Below are positions 1 to 36,347 of a stretch of DNA of 64,000 bases, in pieces. Under the pieces are notes generated by a model. The model was given only the letters and a program-made list of their open reading frames with translations. It searched no databases and was not told where the DNA came from. The stretch comes from Phymorhynchus buccinoides. Taxonomy: Eukaryota; Mollusca; Gastropoda; Neogastropoda; Raphitomidae. A program made the translations under genes and the position numbers. The DNA is taken from the NCBI GenBank assembly GCA_017654935.2, contig CM065713.1:15828447-15892446 (forward strand), in the 5' to 3' direction. The number at the start of each line of letters is the position of its first letter. Positions within the stretch are counted from its first letter, which is position 1.

Positions 1-810
1 GAAATGAAGATTGTGCCATATAAAGATCATTTGGGTTCGTGTGTTTTTTCTGGGGGTTTTCTTTTTTCGGCAGTGTTTTTTTCCGGCGGAGATCGCTCTA
101 TTTCCAAAACAAGCGCGAAATCGCAATAGTTTGTGGCACGCGGTCTATTTTTACCACTCCAATCATGAGTTACCTCCCCTGGATTTTCAATAATTTTAAT
201 CTGTAAACCAGAATGTTATCTCTGCACCATTTCGTAACTTTTTATATCTTTTGGAAAACATTTAAAACTATGTATCCTACTTATGCTCATCAAAAGAAGC
301 ACCGCATACTCGCCGTGTCTGTTGTAGTGTCTGTATTACATATGTTTATTATTTTGTACGCTTTTAAAATACATCATTTTAAAGAGCGGCCAGAAGTGTA
401 GCCTTGATTTGAAGTGCGACAATTTTGTCAAAATGTGCGACAATTTTGGAACGACAGACCGACCGACCGACAAAGTGAGTTATAGGTTTGTGGCTTGAGC
501 CACAAACAAAAAATCGGCGGAAACAGCAGAGCTGTTTTCATGCCTGCTCAATCCAAAATAACAAAAACTCTGGAAAAAAGAAATATGAAGGAGTGTGTAC
601 ACTACATGCAGAAACTAATCCGCCCATCCCATCCACCTATACAAGTGAATGGGGTTTCCGTACGGACAATCTCTACGTTTTCAGAAGCCCTGCCACCACT
701 CCTGACTCACCTTTGTTCTTGGAGGCACACAGTGGGCATCCCTCAGGCGACCTTAAAACACAAATAAACATACGTTAAAAAACAAAAACAAAAAAAAGTT
801 TTTTAGCAAT
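1..810. other. Repeat-rich non-coding DNA
   Basis: Only short frames without recognisable content. About 490-700 ends in a GGTTTCCGTACGG motif shared with MITE-like sequences at 16.7, 31.2 and 62.4 kb. Confidence 0.5.
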
Positions 811-1530
811 GTGACCCAGCGTCATTAAGTCGCTGGGCTAGTTTCACAGAACAGGCTTGCAAAGTCATGCTCTCTGAAATCTTATCTTTCATACCCATAA
901 AGGACAACCTTTAATATTGCATGGGTGCTCCTGAAAAATTAAAAAAATCCTACAAAACAGGGGTCCATGGGGCCGCCCAGGCCCTGGTGGAGTGCAGGGA
1001 CAGCACCCCTCCTGGGGGTTCCGGGGGGCAATGTGCCCTGGAAGCTGAAGGGAAACAAGTTTCCAATGTAATTGACAGGCTCTAATTGCACTTTCACTTC
1101 TGGTTAAACTTCATGACCTCTATAACCAGCAAAATACATCATCTCAAATTCTCATAATCCGGCGACGTCGGCTACAGGCAATAAACAAATCCTGAACTTG
1201 AGGACAACCTGGACAAAAAAAAACTGAACTTCAGGACATCCTGAAAGCAAGAGCATCCATGATATTGTCTCTAAACACTAAAAAAAAAGTGCTTACAATT
1301 TGTAGGTTGATGCATTTTCTTAGGATAGGCTAGACTTTAGACTGTGATTTCTCAAAATGGCCGACAGTCACCCTACCAACTTTCAATGCCCATAACTCTT
1401 GAATGGAAACAGATACAAGAATGTTTTTTTTATATCATTAGAAAGAGAATTGCCTGAAGTTTCCAACTGTGTCATTTTCTCAGAATGGTCAATTTGACAC
1501 TTAAATGTCCTTTTCGTGGTGCTGGGTCAC
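811..1530. mobile_element. MITE (GTGACCCAGC ends) carrying a nested insertion
   Basis: Ends GTGACCCAGC... and ...GTGGTGCTGGGTCAC match the intact 427-bp copy at 59407-59833 in opposite orientation. About 930-1260 is foreign to that copy and matches sequence flanking the TTAA element at 47008-48279. Confidence 0.75.
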
Positions 1531-1577
1531 ATATAAGATCATTATTATTTATTTTTTCTTTATAAATCGCCGCCCAC

Positions 1578-1800
1578 ATGCAATACAGACGTAAGTCAAA
1601 TGACGTCACTTCACATGAGGAATGGAAAACTCAAAATTTTGGTCATTTCAGGTCACATAACGTCATTTTGTGTTCCTTTAGCGTCACCATCAGTGTTTTA
1701 TCTTTATCAGGTTTGACAGCTTTGTTAGATGATGCAGCTTGTCTAGATCTACTGGTAAGTCCAACACATCGAAGATGACCAATTTGGAGTTACGTCTCTT
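1578..1800. mobile_element. MITE, CATACAGACGTAAGTC family (copy 1)
   Basis: Shares its interior and ends (CAGACGTAAGTCAAA...GACTTACG type) with 3957-4190 and 17848-18085. Confidence 0.65.
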
Positions 1801-1901
1801 TTGCATGCGGACGGCGAAATGATACTTTGCCTTTTATGTAATAGTATTGTTAATGTTGCTGTGATGTAATAATATAATTACTGTGATATGTAATTCTATT
1901 A

Positions 1902-2137
1902 TTAACCCCTTCCCTGCCGGGTCCTGTGTCTACTACTGGGTGTGTGATGTCATTGATGATGTTATGACTTTTGACGTCATACTCATAGCCCTGGAATGAT
2001 GGTTTTGGGGGTTTAGACAAGTCAGGGAAGATAATATATCTAGACCATTATCTCAGATTGAGTCTAACAGGTCTCTTAAATTTTATAACAAGAAAATCGA
2101 TAATTTATTTGTTTTTCTCTGGCAGTGAAGGGGTTAA
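1902..2137. mobile_element. TTAA-flanked MITE, CCCCTTCCCTGCC ends
   Basis: TTAA at both ends; inverted ends CCCCTTCCCTGCC and GGCAGTGAAGGGG. About 236 bp, no coding capacity. The TTAA target implies a piggyBac-type transposase acting in trans. Confidence 0.8.
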
Positions 2138-2572
2138 TTTTTGTTTTCTATAAAATTATCCTCTATATTATTTCATGGACAAATTTGGTTTAAATGTGCA
2201 TGTGTGGGTGGGTGGGTGGGTGCATTGGACAGAAAGGTGTGTGTGTGTGTGTGTGTGTGGAGATCTTTTAGCAATGTTATATTCTATAGTTTGCGCTGAT
2301 GGGTTGTATATTATCTGTTCTGAAAGTATTGTCATAATCTAGATATTATCTTATCATAACTTATTTTTAATGTAAAGTGCAAAATCTTAACAAATATCTC
2401 AACAAAACTGTAATGTGTGTGTGTGTGTGAAGTCAAGTCAAGTCAAAAGTTTATTTAAAGACGGACATTGAATAAGCAAACATACATGCTTTTTTTCATC
2501 AAGCCATCTATAAACAGAAGCATAAACCAAACATACATGCAAGAAACATAAACTATACTGGTTAAGGGACAT

Positions 2573-2640
2573 AGGGGGGGGGGGGGGTGGGGGGGGGGGG
2601 GGGGGGGGGGAGGGGGGGGGGGGGGGGGGGGGGGGGGGAG
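2573..2640. repeat. Poly-G tract
   Basis: Nearly pure G for about 65 bases; sequencing length here is unreliable. Neighbouring TG runs occur at 2234-2260 and 2699-2735. Confidence 0.9.
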
Positions 2641-2836
2641 GGGGAAGAGAGAAAAGAAGCACATAAATATTTACAGAAAGAAAAGGAGCATATAAATATG
2701 TGTGTGTGTGTGTCTGCGTGCGTGTGTGTGTGTGTTATTTGTGTGGGTTATAACATGTAAGGAATATGCTTTACAGTTTACTGCTTAACGTTTTATGTGC
2801 ACCACTGAGCATTGATTTTCTTTGGTCATTCAAAGA

Positions 2837-24840
<22,004 letters not shown>

Positions 24841-25023
24841 TGCTGACAAGTAAGGTCGGTAGTGGTAGCTTTCTTTGAACTGAAAAGGTTCTGGTTTGGG
24901 GGAAGGAGGGGAAGGGATCAGGGTGGGGACGTGGTAGTGATGATAGACGGAGGAGGAGGAGGCTTGTCGCCTACTAGGGCTATGAGCCCTCCAGGATTGT
25001 TCACAACCAGATTACTGAAAGCA

Positions 25024-25031
25024 AAAGCAGA
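25024..25031. repeat. Left 8-bp target-site duplication AAAGCAGA
   Basis: Immediately precedes the terminal GGG of the foldback MULE and is identical to 31015-31022. Confidence 0.85.
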
Positions 25032-27215
25032 GGGAATCCGGAATAAGTTCGAATATACGGGTGCGCCTAATGTCGAATGTATGCTTTAGCCTAAGATCGA
25101 AGTTTTGAAATTCAACACTTCAGCCTAAGTTCGAATTGCGCAATTGCGCCTAAGTTCGAATACACGGTTGCGCCTAAGTTCGAATGTACGGTTTAGCCTA
25201 AGTTCGAATTATACGGTTGCGCCTAAGTTCGAATGTACGGTTTAGCCTAAGTTCGAATTATGCAGTTGCGCCTAAGTTCGAATGTACGGTTTATCCTAAG
25301 TTCGAATTATGCAGTTGCGCCTAAGTTCGAATGTACGGTTTAGCCTAAGTTCGAATTATGCAGTTGCGCCTAAGTTCAAATGTGCGGTTTAGCCTAAGTT
25401 AGAATTATGCACTTGCACCTAAGTTCGAATGTACGGTTTAGCCTAAGTTCGAATTATGCAGTTGCGCCTAAGTTCGAATGTGCGGTTTAGCCTAAGTTCG
25501 AATTATGCAGTTGCGCCTAAGTTCAAATGTGCGGTTTAGCCTAAGTTAGAATTATGCACTTGCACCTAAGTTCGAATGTGCGGTTTAGCCCAAGTTAGAA
25601 TTATGCAGTTGTGCCTAAGTTCGAATGTACGGTTTATCCTAAGTTCGAATTATGCAGTTGTGCCTAAGTTCGAATGTACAGTTGTGCCTAAGTTCGAATG
25701 TACGGTTGTGCCTAAGTTCGAATGTACGGTTGTGCCTAAGTTCGAATGTACAGTTTAGCCTAAGTTCGAATTATGCAGTTGCGCCTAAGTTAGAATGTAC
25801 GGTTGCACCTAAGTTAGAATGTACGGTTGTGCCTAAGTTAGAATGTACGGTTGCACCTAAGTTAGAATGTACGGTTGCACCTAAGTTAGAATGTACGGTT
25901 GCACCTAAGTTAGAATGTACGGTTGCACCTAAGTTAGAATGTACGGTTGCACCTAAGTTAGAATGTACGGTTGCACCTAAGTTAGAATGTACGGTTGTGC
26001 CTAAGTTAGAATGTACGGTTGTGCCTAAGTTAGAATGTACGGTTGTGCCTAAGTTAGAATGTACGGTTGCACCTAAGTTAGAATGTACGGTTGCACCTAA
26101 GTTAGAATGTACGGTTGTGCCTAAGTTAGAATGTACGGTTGTGCCTAAGTTAGAATGTACGGTTGCACCTAAGTTAGAATGTACGGTTGTGCCTAAGTTA
26201 GAATGTACGGTTGTGCCTAAGTTAGAATGTACGGTTGTGCCTAAGTTAGAATGTACGGTTGTGCCTAAGTTAGAATGTACGGTTGCACCTAAGTTAGAAT
26301 GTACGGTTGCACCTAAGTTAGAATGTACGGTTGCACCTAAGTTAGAATGTACGGTTGTGCCTAAGTTAGAATGTACGGTTGCACCTAAGTTAGAATGTAC
26401 GGTTGTGCCTAAGTTAGAATGTACGGTTGTGCCTAAGTTAGAATGTACGGTTGTGCCTAAGTTAGAATGTACGGTTGCACCTAAGTTAGAATGTACGGTT
26501 GTGCCTAAGTTAGAATGTACGGTTGTGCCTAAGTTAGAATGTACGGTTGTGCCTAAGTTAGAATGTACGGTTGTGCCTAAGTTAGAATGTACGGTTGCAC
26601 CTAAGTTAGAATGTACGGTTGTGCCTAAGTTAGAATGTACGGTTGTGCCTAAGTTAGAATGTACGGTTGTGCCTAAGTTAGAATGTACGGTTGTGCCTAA
26701 GTTAGAATGTACGGTTGTGCCTAAGTTAGAATGTACGGTTGTGCCTAAGTTAGAATGTACGGTTGTGCCTAAGTTAGAATGTACGGTTGTGCCTAAGTTA
26801 GAATGTACGGTTGCGCCTAAGTTAGAATGTACGGTTGCACCTAAGTTAGAATGTACGGTTGTACCTAAGTTAGAATGTACGGTTGTGCCTAAGTTAGAAT
26901 GTACGGTTGCACCTAAGTTAGAATGTACGGTTGTGCCTAAGTTAGAATGTACGGTTGCACCTAAGTTAGAATGTACGGTTGTGCCTAAGTTAGAATGTAC
27001 GGTTGCACCTAAGTTAGAATGTACGGTTGTGCCTAAGTTAGAATGTACGGTTGTGCCTAAGTTAGAATGTACGGTTGTGCCTAAGTTAGAATGTACGGTT
27101 GTGCCTAAGTTAGAATGTACGGTTGCACCTAAGTTAGAATGTACGGTTGTGCCTAAGTTAGAATGTACGGTTGTGCCTAAGTTAGAATGTACGGTTGCAC
27201 CTAAGTTAGAATTGA
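25032..27215 (+). repeat. Left arm: about 24-bp tandem array
   Basis: Two zones. The outer zone (about 25032-25770) has units with core CCTAAGTTCGAAT alternating between TACGGTTTAG and TATGCAGTTGCG contexts, making a roughly 49-bp higher-order unit. The inner zone (about 25771-27210, about 60 units) is nearly uniform, with core CCTAAGTTAGAATGTACGG in two interspersed variants, TTGTGCCT and TTGCACCT. The 24-bp unit lacks stops in several frames, so it creates false 500-codon frames on both strands. Confidence 0.9.
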
Positions 27216-27581
27216 TGATTTCATAGCAATGTACTATTGAATCCTGGTGGAGGTGGAAAAAAAACCCACCCACCTGTATCACACAATCTGCATAAACATA
27301 TGAGTAAAAACGGAAGAAACCCCCTGAATCACACACAGAAGCATGCAAATCGAATGACATCGAATACAGTCGAGTACAGTATCACGAATTGCACGTTTTA
27401 CACGTACTTCACTTGAATCGACTCAAAGGTACCCATCCGCTCAACAATTAATTGTAAAGTAATTGTTTAACTGTATTCACTGTATTCACGTATAAACTCG
27501 TTAGATAACCCCATCAATCGCATAGCCACCCCATTCAGTCTGTGATTCGCTGACAAGAACGTGAGAACAAGAACTGCCAAA

Positions 27582-30326
<2,745 letters not shown>

Positions 30327-30619
30327 CTCTTCTCCACCCGTAAAAAAAGAAAGAGGAATTTCTTGAGAAAGAAAGGGGAATTTATCAAATGCTGCATGTT
30401 TCTGCCCAGTCCGGAAAAAAACTCGGATGTTTTTGGCTGTGTTTTGGCTGTGTTTTTCTCTTTGAGTGTGTATGCGTTGGTTTTACAATTACAAAAATTT
30501 GCGAATAAAAGTATTATTGGCCCCAACATATCTCGCATCTCGCAGGAGAATCTTGGTCATTAGCGAGAGAGACAGAGAGAGAGAGAGAGGGATGGAGCGC
30601 ATTTGGGAGGGGGATGAAG

Positions 30620-31014
30620 CGTACATTCGAACTTAGGCTAAACCGTACATTCGAACTAAGGCACAACCGTATATTCGAACTTGGGCTAAACCGTATATTT
30701 GAATTTCAGCACAACTGTGCAGTTCGACCTTAGGCTAAACCGTACATTCGAACTTAGGCGCAACGGTTTATTCGAACTTAGACAAAACTGTGCAATTCGT
30801 ACTTAGGCGGAACCGTATATTCGAACTTAGGCGCAACGGTAAATTCGAACTTAGGCACAACTGTGCAATTCGGACTTAGGCGGAACCGTATATTCGAACT
30901 GAGGCACAACCGTATAACTAGACTCAAAATTTCGACCTTAGGCGCAATTGTTGATATGGCCCATCATTTTCGACCTTAGGCGCACCCGTATATTTGAACT
31001 TTGTCCGGTCACCC
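30620..31014 (-). repeat. Right arm: inverted array of the same units
   Basis: About 16 divergent units reading TTCGAACTTAGGC in this strand, the reverse complement of the left outer-zone core. None carries the GTTAGAAT variant that dominates the left inner zone. Confidence 0.85.
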
Positions 31015-31022
31015 AAAGCAGA
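31015..31022. repeat. Right 8-bp target-site duplication AAAGCAGA
   Basis: Immediately follows the terminal CCC of the foldback MULE and is identical to 25024-25031. Confidence 0.85.
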
Positions 31023-31435
31023 CACTGAAGTTGAGAAGAAGAAAAAAGTGTAGATAAAGGTACCTGGATGTGGAAAAAGTTGACACGGCTATGCGCATAT
31101 TTTTTTGTAAAACTTCTGTACAGAAACCCCTCCGCAAATAAAGTGAGAAATATGCGGATGGGTTTCCGCATCAGCATCTGAGCATGTAATGTGCACACTC
31201 CGTCAAATTTTTTACTTCCAGAATTTATTATTTTTGCGGATCGCAAATGGGTTTCCGTACCGAAGTGGGTTTTTTAAGTACCTTAGGCTCGAAAATAAAT
31301 AATATAATATACTATAATTGATGACATTTTGTAAAAAAAATAATAATAATAATTTTTCTCTTTTTTCATGTACTTTTAAATTTTTTATTATGACCTTTTT
31401 CTCTCTCTTTTTTAGTGGGTGAAGCTTGAAAATTT

Positions 31436-31467
<32 letters not shown>

Positions 31468-32500
31468 CTAGGTCCCTAGCATCAGACAGAGATTGAGAGA
31501 AGCACAGGCAGAACTCCAGAAGATAAAGATTAGATCTAAATTTGGGGAGCATTCACGTTTACATTTTTTTCATCAGTGAAACTGAAAGAACTGTGATCAG
31601 GATTACATTTTAAATCAACAGCAACCCAACCCCCAACCCCCAGAAAATAATTTAGAGAAAGCTATTTTGACATGATTCGTTGACTGACGAAAAACTTGAA
31701 AAGATGAATGATTGATGCAAAACTTTGTTTGAAAAAAAAGTTACTCCAACTTTTACTTTGATTTTCAACAAACCATACTTGTGTTGAGAGAAAGGTTTGT
31801 CGTTTTCACTTCAACTGATGAGCAAATGAACAACAAAAGGGGAAATCCACACATACCTTTGAAAAAGTTTGTTTTTTACCCCCGATTAATCAAATCAGTT
31901 TCAGCCAGGCGGTGACAAGACGACACGGTTGTTCTGACGTCACATTGTTGCTCTGTGTATCTGAACATTGAGTGCGGACTGCTTATTTAGTTTAAAATGC
32001 AAAACTTATGATAACAAGTAAAATATCATTACACTTGCAAAAACAGTTGGTTAAGATGCGGCAGTTTCTAAGTTAATCACTATCTGTTTGCTTATTAAAG
32101 CAACAGGATTTTAGCGAATCAAAATTAGGCTCTTATTAACTGCGTGTAAAATGGCGACGGCCTAATAAACTCTTGTAACCAGTATAAACAATGTGTAAGG
32201 GGCTGCGTCTTCGATCTGACTGTCCTCTTCACACAACATGTGGATCAAGTAATACTGAAACCATTGCAGAACAAACAGCCAAAAGAGGTTTGTGCATTTT
32301 ATCCTTGCAGAATCGTTTAGATGTTGAATTTGAGCTAACAAAAGAATGCGTACAACGCGTCCCCCCCCCCTAACTATCACAGTCAGCTATATGCAGTCTG
32401 GACTGCTTGAGAGGCCGCGAGGCCTAGTCGTCTTAATCTACCTGACCTGGACTCCAACTGGAATACAAGCGGCCATTTTGTCTTGACTTTTTGTTTTCAT
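31023..32500. other. Non-coding, AT-rich intergenic
   Basis: A GTTTCCG-containing MITE-like stretch (31060-31260), a GA run (31441-31467) and no supportable gene. Confidence 0.5.
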
Positions 32501-32503
32501 TTA

Positions 32504-32556
32504 TAACCCTAACCCCAACCCTAATCCTAACCCTAACCCTAATCCTAATCCTTAAG
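32504..32556. repeat. Interstitial telomere-like tract
   Basis: Repeated CCCTAA with some CCTAAT variants, about eight units, followed by a GAA-rich run. Matches the metazoan TTAGGG telomere motif. Confidence 0.75.
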
Positions 32557-33439
32557 GTGCCAGAATGCCAGACCGTGGGCCCTAAAGAGAAGAAGAAGAA
32601 GAAGAAGAAGAACCTTATCCCTTTCCCGGGCGTTATATCCTATTCCTAACCCTATCCCTGTCTAACCTTATCCCGACCTGCAGAAAGGGATAGGAGTAGC
32701 AGTGAGTTCAAAACTTGAAAAGACTTTCATTTTGGCTCTTCTGAAACTATTAATATCGTCCAATGAAAATTGGAGCCCAGACTACGGTTAGGTACTTGTC
32801 TAACTATCTAGTTTGTCCCCGTCTATTTATGCCCCTGTCTCTCTACGTGCAGGATAAACATCCCCAATAGGAAGAAGATGGGAAGCTGTGCAGGCCAAGA
32901 CTTTCGGCACCTTTGTGTCGATGGTCTCCAAATATAAATCTTCAGCAACACTCTTTCTTTCCCCCCCTCCTTTTTTTCCGTCCGTCCCCCACCCCTGTGT
33001 TGAGACGCTCTTCCACAGATCCCCAATTTCTACACTGACATTGTGACAAAACAGTCAAGTGTGACTGTGGTCACTCAAATGAATTTTTCCCTCCCCTGAT
33101 GTTCATATCCAAAGTTGGATTCCTGCCGGGTTAATAAATCAAGATCAAGGAAGGAAGGGAGGAAACCTAAACTAGAGACAGCTAGGGACACAGGAAGCCA
33201 GGACATGTATACACTAATACAGTACTGATGTCCCCAGACTCCGGTCATAGGCCATTGACCTATTCAAATTGAAAATGTCCTATTGTGTTCTCCCCTGTCA
33301 GGACAAATGTCTGATGACATTTTTAACACTGGCACGCTTTGTCTTATTGATTCTGCAAGCGCCAGAACATTGTCCTATTGATTTATCTTGTCTCAGGACA
33401 GTTTGTCCTGTCTCGATCCTCGGTACATTACTGTGTATA

Positions 33440-33670
33440 GAGACGGGGACAGATAGAGGCAGGAACACATAGAGGCGGGGACGTATAGAGACGGGGACAG
33501 ATAGAGATGGGGACACATAGAGGCAGGGACACATAGAGGCGGGGACATATAGAGACGGGGACAGATAGAGATGGGGACACATAGAGGCAGGGACACATAG
33601 AGGCGGGGACATATAGAGACGGGGACAGATAGAGATGGGGACACATAGAGGCAAGGACACATAGAGGCAA
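33440..33670. repeat. 16-bp minisatellite with higher-order structure
   Basis: Units of the type GGGGACACATAGAGGC; variants ATATAGAGAC, AGATAGAGAT and ACATAGAGGC recur in the same order about three times. Confidence 0.9.
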
Positions 33671-33821
33671 GAATGCTGAATAGAACAGGGCAAAACAGGA
33701 CGTGGCAACAACAGGATGTATAACTGACTGGCACATTTGATGGGTGCATTTCCAGAAGGTGCTGTTAGTGTCAGCCTTCATTGTTCTTTCTGTTATACAG
33801 TGGGTATTAGGTATTAGGTAC

Positions 33822-34024
33822 TTTAATTATAGTCACAGAGGCGTCTCTGTGAAATTCGGGTTGCTCCCACCTGGAGAGCGCGTCGCAGCCACAGGTGCGC
33901 CACTTTTTTTTAATGCATGCAATTTTTGTGTGATTGATGAGGAAGGTGAGGGGGTAAATTTTGACCAAATGACAACTTTTTTGTTGCCACTGGGTTTAAC
34001 GTGTGTTAAGTGCATGGGCACATG

Positions 34025-34055
<31 letters not shown>

Positions 34056-34173
34056 TCCACGTTCAGACGGTAAGGCCTAGTGCAAAGTGAGAGGAAACAT
34101 CCCCTGTACCCAGGTTCGAACTCGGGTTTACTTGACACAAGGCTAACGCGTTACCTCTATGCCACTCTACACT
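33822..34173 (-). mobile_element. tRNA-headed SINE (family 2), full-length copy
   Basis: On the minus strand it begins with a tRNA-like head: A box TGGCATAGAGGTAACGCG and B box GAGTTCGAACCTGGG. The unique body runs to AGACGCCTCTGTGACTATAA. Confidence 0.75.
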
Positions 34174-35044
34174 CAGTGGAACCTCCTCCCTTATAACTGG
34201 TTCATAGGGGCCTTACCAGTCCTTACAAGTCTTGACCAATTGAAATCTCCAAGTAAGGCCTTACAAGTGCTTACATTCACTTCAAGGTCCTTACAAGTCC
34301 TTACAGCTGCCCAAAACTGCCCTGAGCAGCAAGACCATACTCAAAATAGATCGCAGAAGCAGCGATTTTACACTTGAGAAACATCGCTCAGCACCTACTT
34401 AGTACTTGTACTTCAACTTACCCCCCTCCCCCACCTTCCAGTATCAACTGACCACTTAGCAGACAAACGATGCACCACGAGTAGTCAAGAGAAATTGGAC
34501 TGAAATCTCGTTCTTTATCATGGTGTCGTTTTGCGAGAAAACGCGTATCTCTGTGTCAGCCATAGTTTTTCTATCTGCTTAGACATTGTTCACAATGCTG
34601 GGAAAGTGTTCCTTTCGAGATCGTTGGCTAAAAGATGCAGATTATCCTTAGGCCTACAGGTCCTTACAAGGTCCTTACTTGGGGATAGCTGAAAGCCCTG
34701 GGAACCCTGATTTACTAATATAAGACCCATTGATCACAATAATCGATATGTCCATCCACTCACTCGTTTTTTACTTTATTTCCTATATAATTGTTATTCC
34801 TCATTCATATTTTGCGCGTGTGTGTTTGTGTGTGAGATCGAGATAGGGAGAGAGAGAGAGAGAGAGAGTGAGCATGTAAGTGTGTGTGTGTGTGCGTGTG
34901 TATGCACACGTTCGTGCATCATATTTAATGACAAAATGAGCATGTGGTGATTTCACTGGTTTTTATTGGCTTGGGACCGATTCTGACACAGGTCATTGGG
35001 AGGTAATCGCTGATGGGACTGGTTTTTTGCATTCCTAGCGCGAT

Positions 35045-35180
35045 CACTGAGACCTTCAAAAATCATCCAAAAAGAGGGAGGGGTCTTAAAAGGGAATTAA
35101 TTTTATTACTTACAAAGAAGTAGGTCTTATGTGGGAGGGAGTCTTATAATGGGAGGTCTTATAAGGGAGGTTCCACTGCA
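35045..35180. mobile_element. pogo-like MITE, one end only
   Basis: GAGACCTTCAAAAATCATCC through GGGAGGTTCCACTGCA; the left end is missing. Confidence 0.6.
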
Positions 35181-35554
35181 AATATCTTCTAGCTTTCATT
35201 CCTTTGATATTCTTCTTCTTCCCGTTAATCGGCCTCCATGAGATTGAAGATTCTGCCGATGTTGGGAGAAAAAAACCGATGGTCGTGCGCACAGCTAAGA
35301 AGAAAAAAATGAGAAATAAAATAATGTAATAAACAAAGCAAAAGTAAATTTTAAAAAGTACTATTTAAGGAAGTAAACAAATCCCAAGAAACAAAGAGAG
35401 GAGCGGGGGAAGGATGCAAAGAAAATCTATCATTTGTAAAGCAGTGTCCCTAGTCTGATGTGCCCAGCTTTAGTGGAGCTACCGAACATGCTAAAACGCT
35501 TTTCAGCCCCCAGCAAGCTGTGAGCCTAGTCCGGCACCAACCCAGCCAAAGACT

Positions 35555-35812
35555 CTAAAAGGGTAAGATGGACTACTTAAGAGTTACGGCGAGCCGGGCT
35601 GATAGAGTTATCGTTAGTGGGGTAGTTACACCATTCACAGTGGCGGCTATCCAAAAACTCAGACTGGAATTTGAACGGAAAATTCAACTGGCCTATCGCG
35701 GGGTGTAAATGTGTCACGTTTAAAAGGGACATAACCAGTGTTTCTGTCCTCACTACTCATATTGTGAAAAGGGACTGGATGTTAGTCTTTTCTTTTCAGT
35801 GTCTTTGACTTC
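35555..35812. repeat. Dispersed repeat, copy 1
   Basis: AAAGGGTAAGATGG..ACTTAAGAG through TCACTACTCATATTG; matches 58315-58565. Directly abuts the inverted TLCD5 exon copy. Confidence 0.75.
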
Positions 35813-35938
35813 GGTCTGATGGTCGAGGCACCAGGTGAAGTCGAAGAGGAAGTAACCCAGGCAGATCGTCACCACCACCACCTGGAGAGACGTGCTAGGC
35901 CCCCCATGACAAAAACACCACAAAGAACTACCGCTTAA
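35813..35938 (-). pseudogene. Inverted copy of TLCD5 exon 2 with flanking intron bases
   Basis: On the minus strand this repeats TLCD5 exon 2 plus about 30 bases of the preceding intron almost exactly. The acceptor AG is changed (gtcatg for gtccag), the donor GT is missing, and LYYQ has become LDHQ. One edge abuts a dispersed repeat (35555-35812) and the other a TTAA-flanked MITE. Confidence 0.85.
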
Positions 35939-36100
35939 CCCTTTCACCGCCAATGTCGCATTTTAACACCACAATGGTTTAACACCCATGTCACTAAAAG
36001 GCATCAAATCAGGACCTGTTTTCCGAAGACCCTATTTTCTTAATTTTGGGTGATAAGGATCAGGATACATAGTCGAAAGGGCCGTTTTACAAATTATGCA
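35935..36100. mobile_element. TTAA MITE, CCCTTTCACCGCCA family, truncated
   Basis: Starts TTAA CCCTTTCACCGCCAATGTCG directly at the edge of the inverted TLCD5 exon copy; the far end is not recognisable. Confidence 0.65.
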
Positions 36101-36136
36101 TGATGTACGTAATTATTGTGTGATTTCAGATTGACC

Positions 36137-36347
36137 ATGTTGACCGTGGGCTACACGCTACACGTCCCCTGGCTCTGCCTGTCGGTGTGCACATGGATCC
36201 TGCTGTACTTTTCCCTGCGTCGCCTGGAGCCGACGCGCCAAGCCGAGTGGCACTGCCGCCTGGTGACGGTGCTCCACGCTTCGCTCATCTCCGTGCTGTC
36301 GGGGTGGTCTGCCCTGGTGCAGGGGCCATGGCCTTTCACTGACGCTG
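36137..36347 (+). CDS. TLCD5: TLCD5 coding exon 1
   Basis: Acceptor gtgatttcag|ATTGACC, ATG seven bases later at 36137, donor GACGCTG|gtgggt. Encodes the first membrane segment, [11 protein letters not shown] and GPWPFTDAG. Confidence 0.85.

Noticed and set aside
488..778. Two overlapping 90-codon frames
   Set aside because: No domain, mutually exclusive frames, and part of the sequence recurs in MITEs elsewhere in the window.
25652..27360. Open frames of more than 500 codons on both strands (ECTVVPKL and VHSNLGTT units)
   Set aside because: Both come from the same 24-bp tandem arm of the MULE. Being open on both strands is a property of the unit, not evidence of a protein.
32504..32556. 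Chromosome end
   Set aside because: Only about eight imperfect units, with ordinary sequence on both sides.
33298..33781. LYVSPSLSVPVSICPR repeat frames
   Set aside because: A 16-bp minisatellite, open in several frames because three units make 48 bp.
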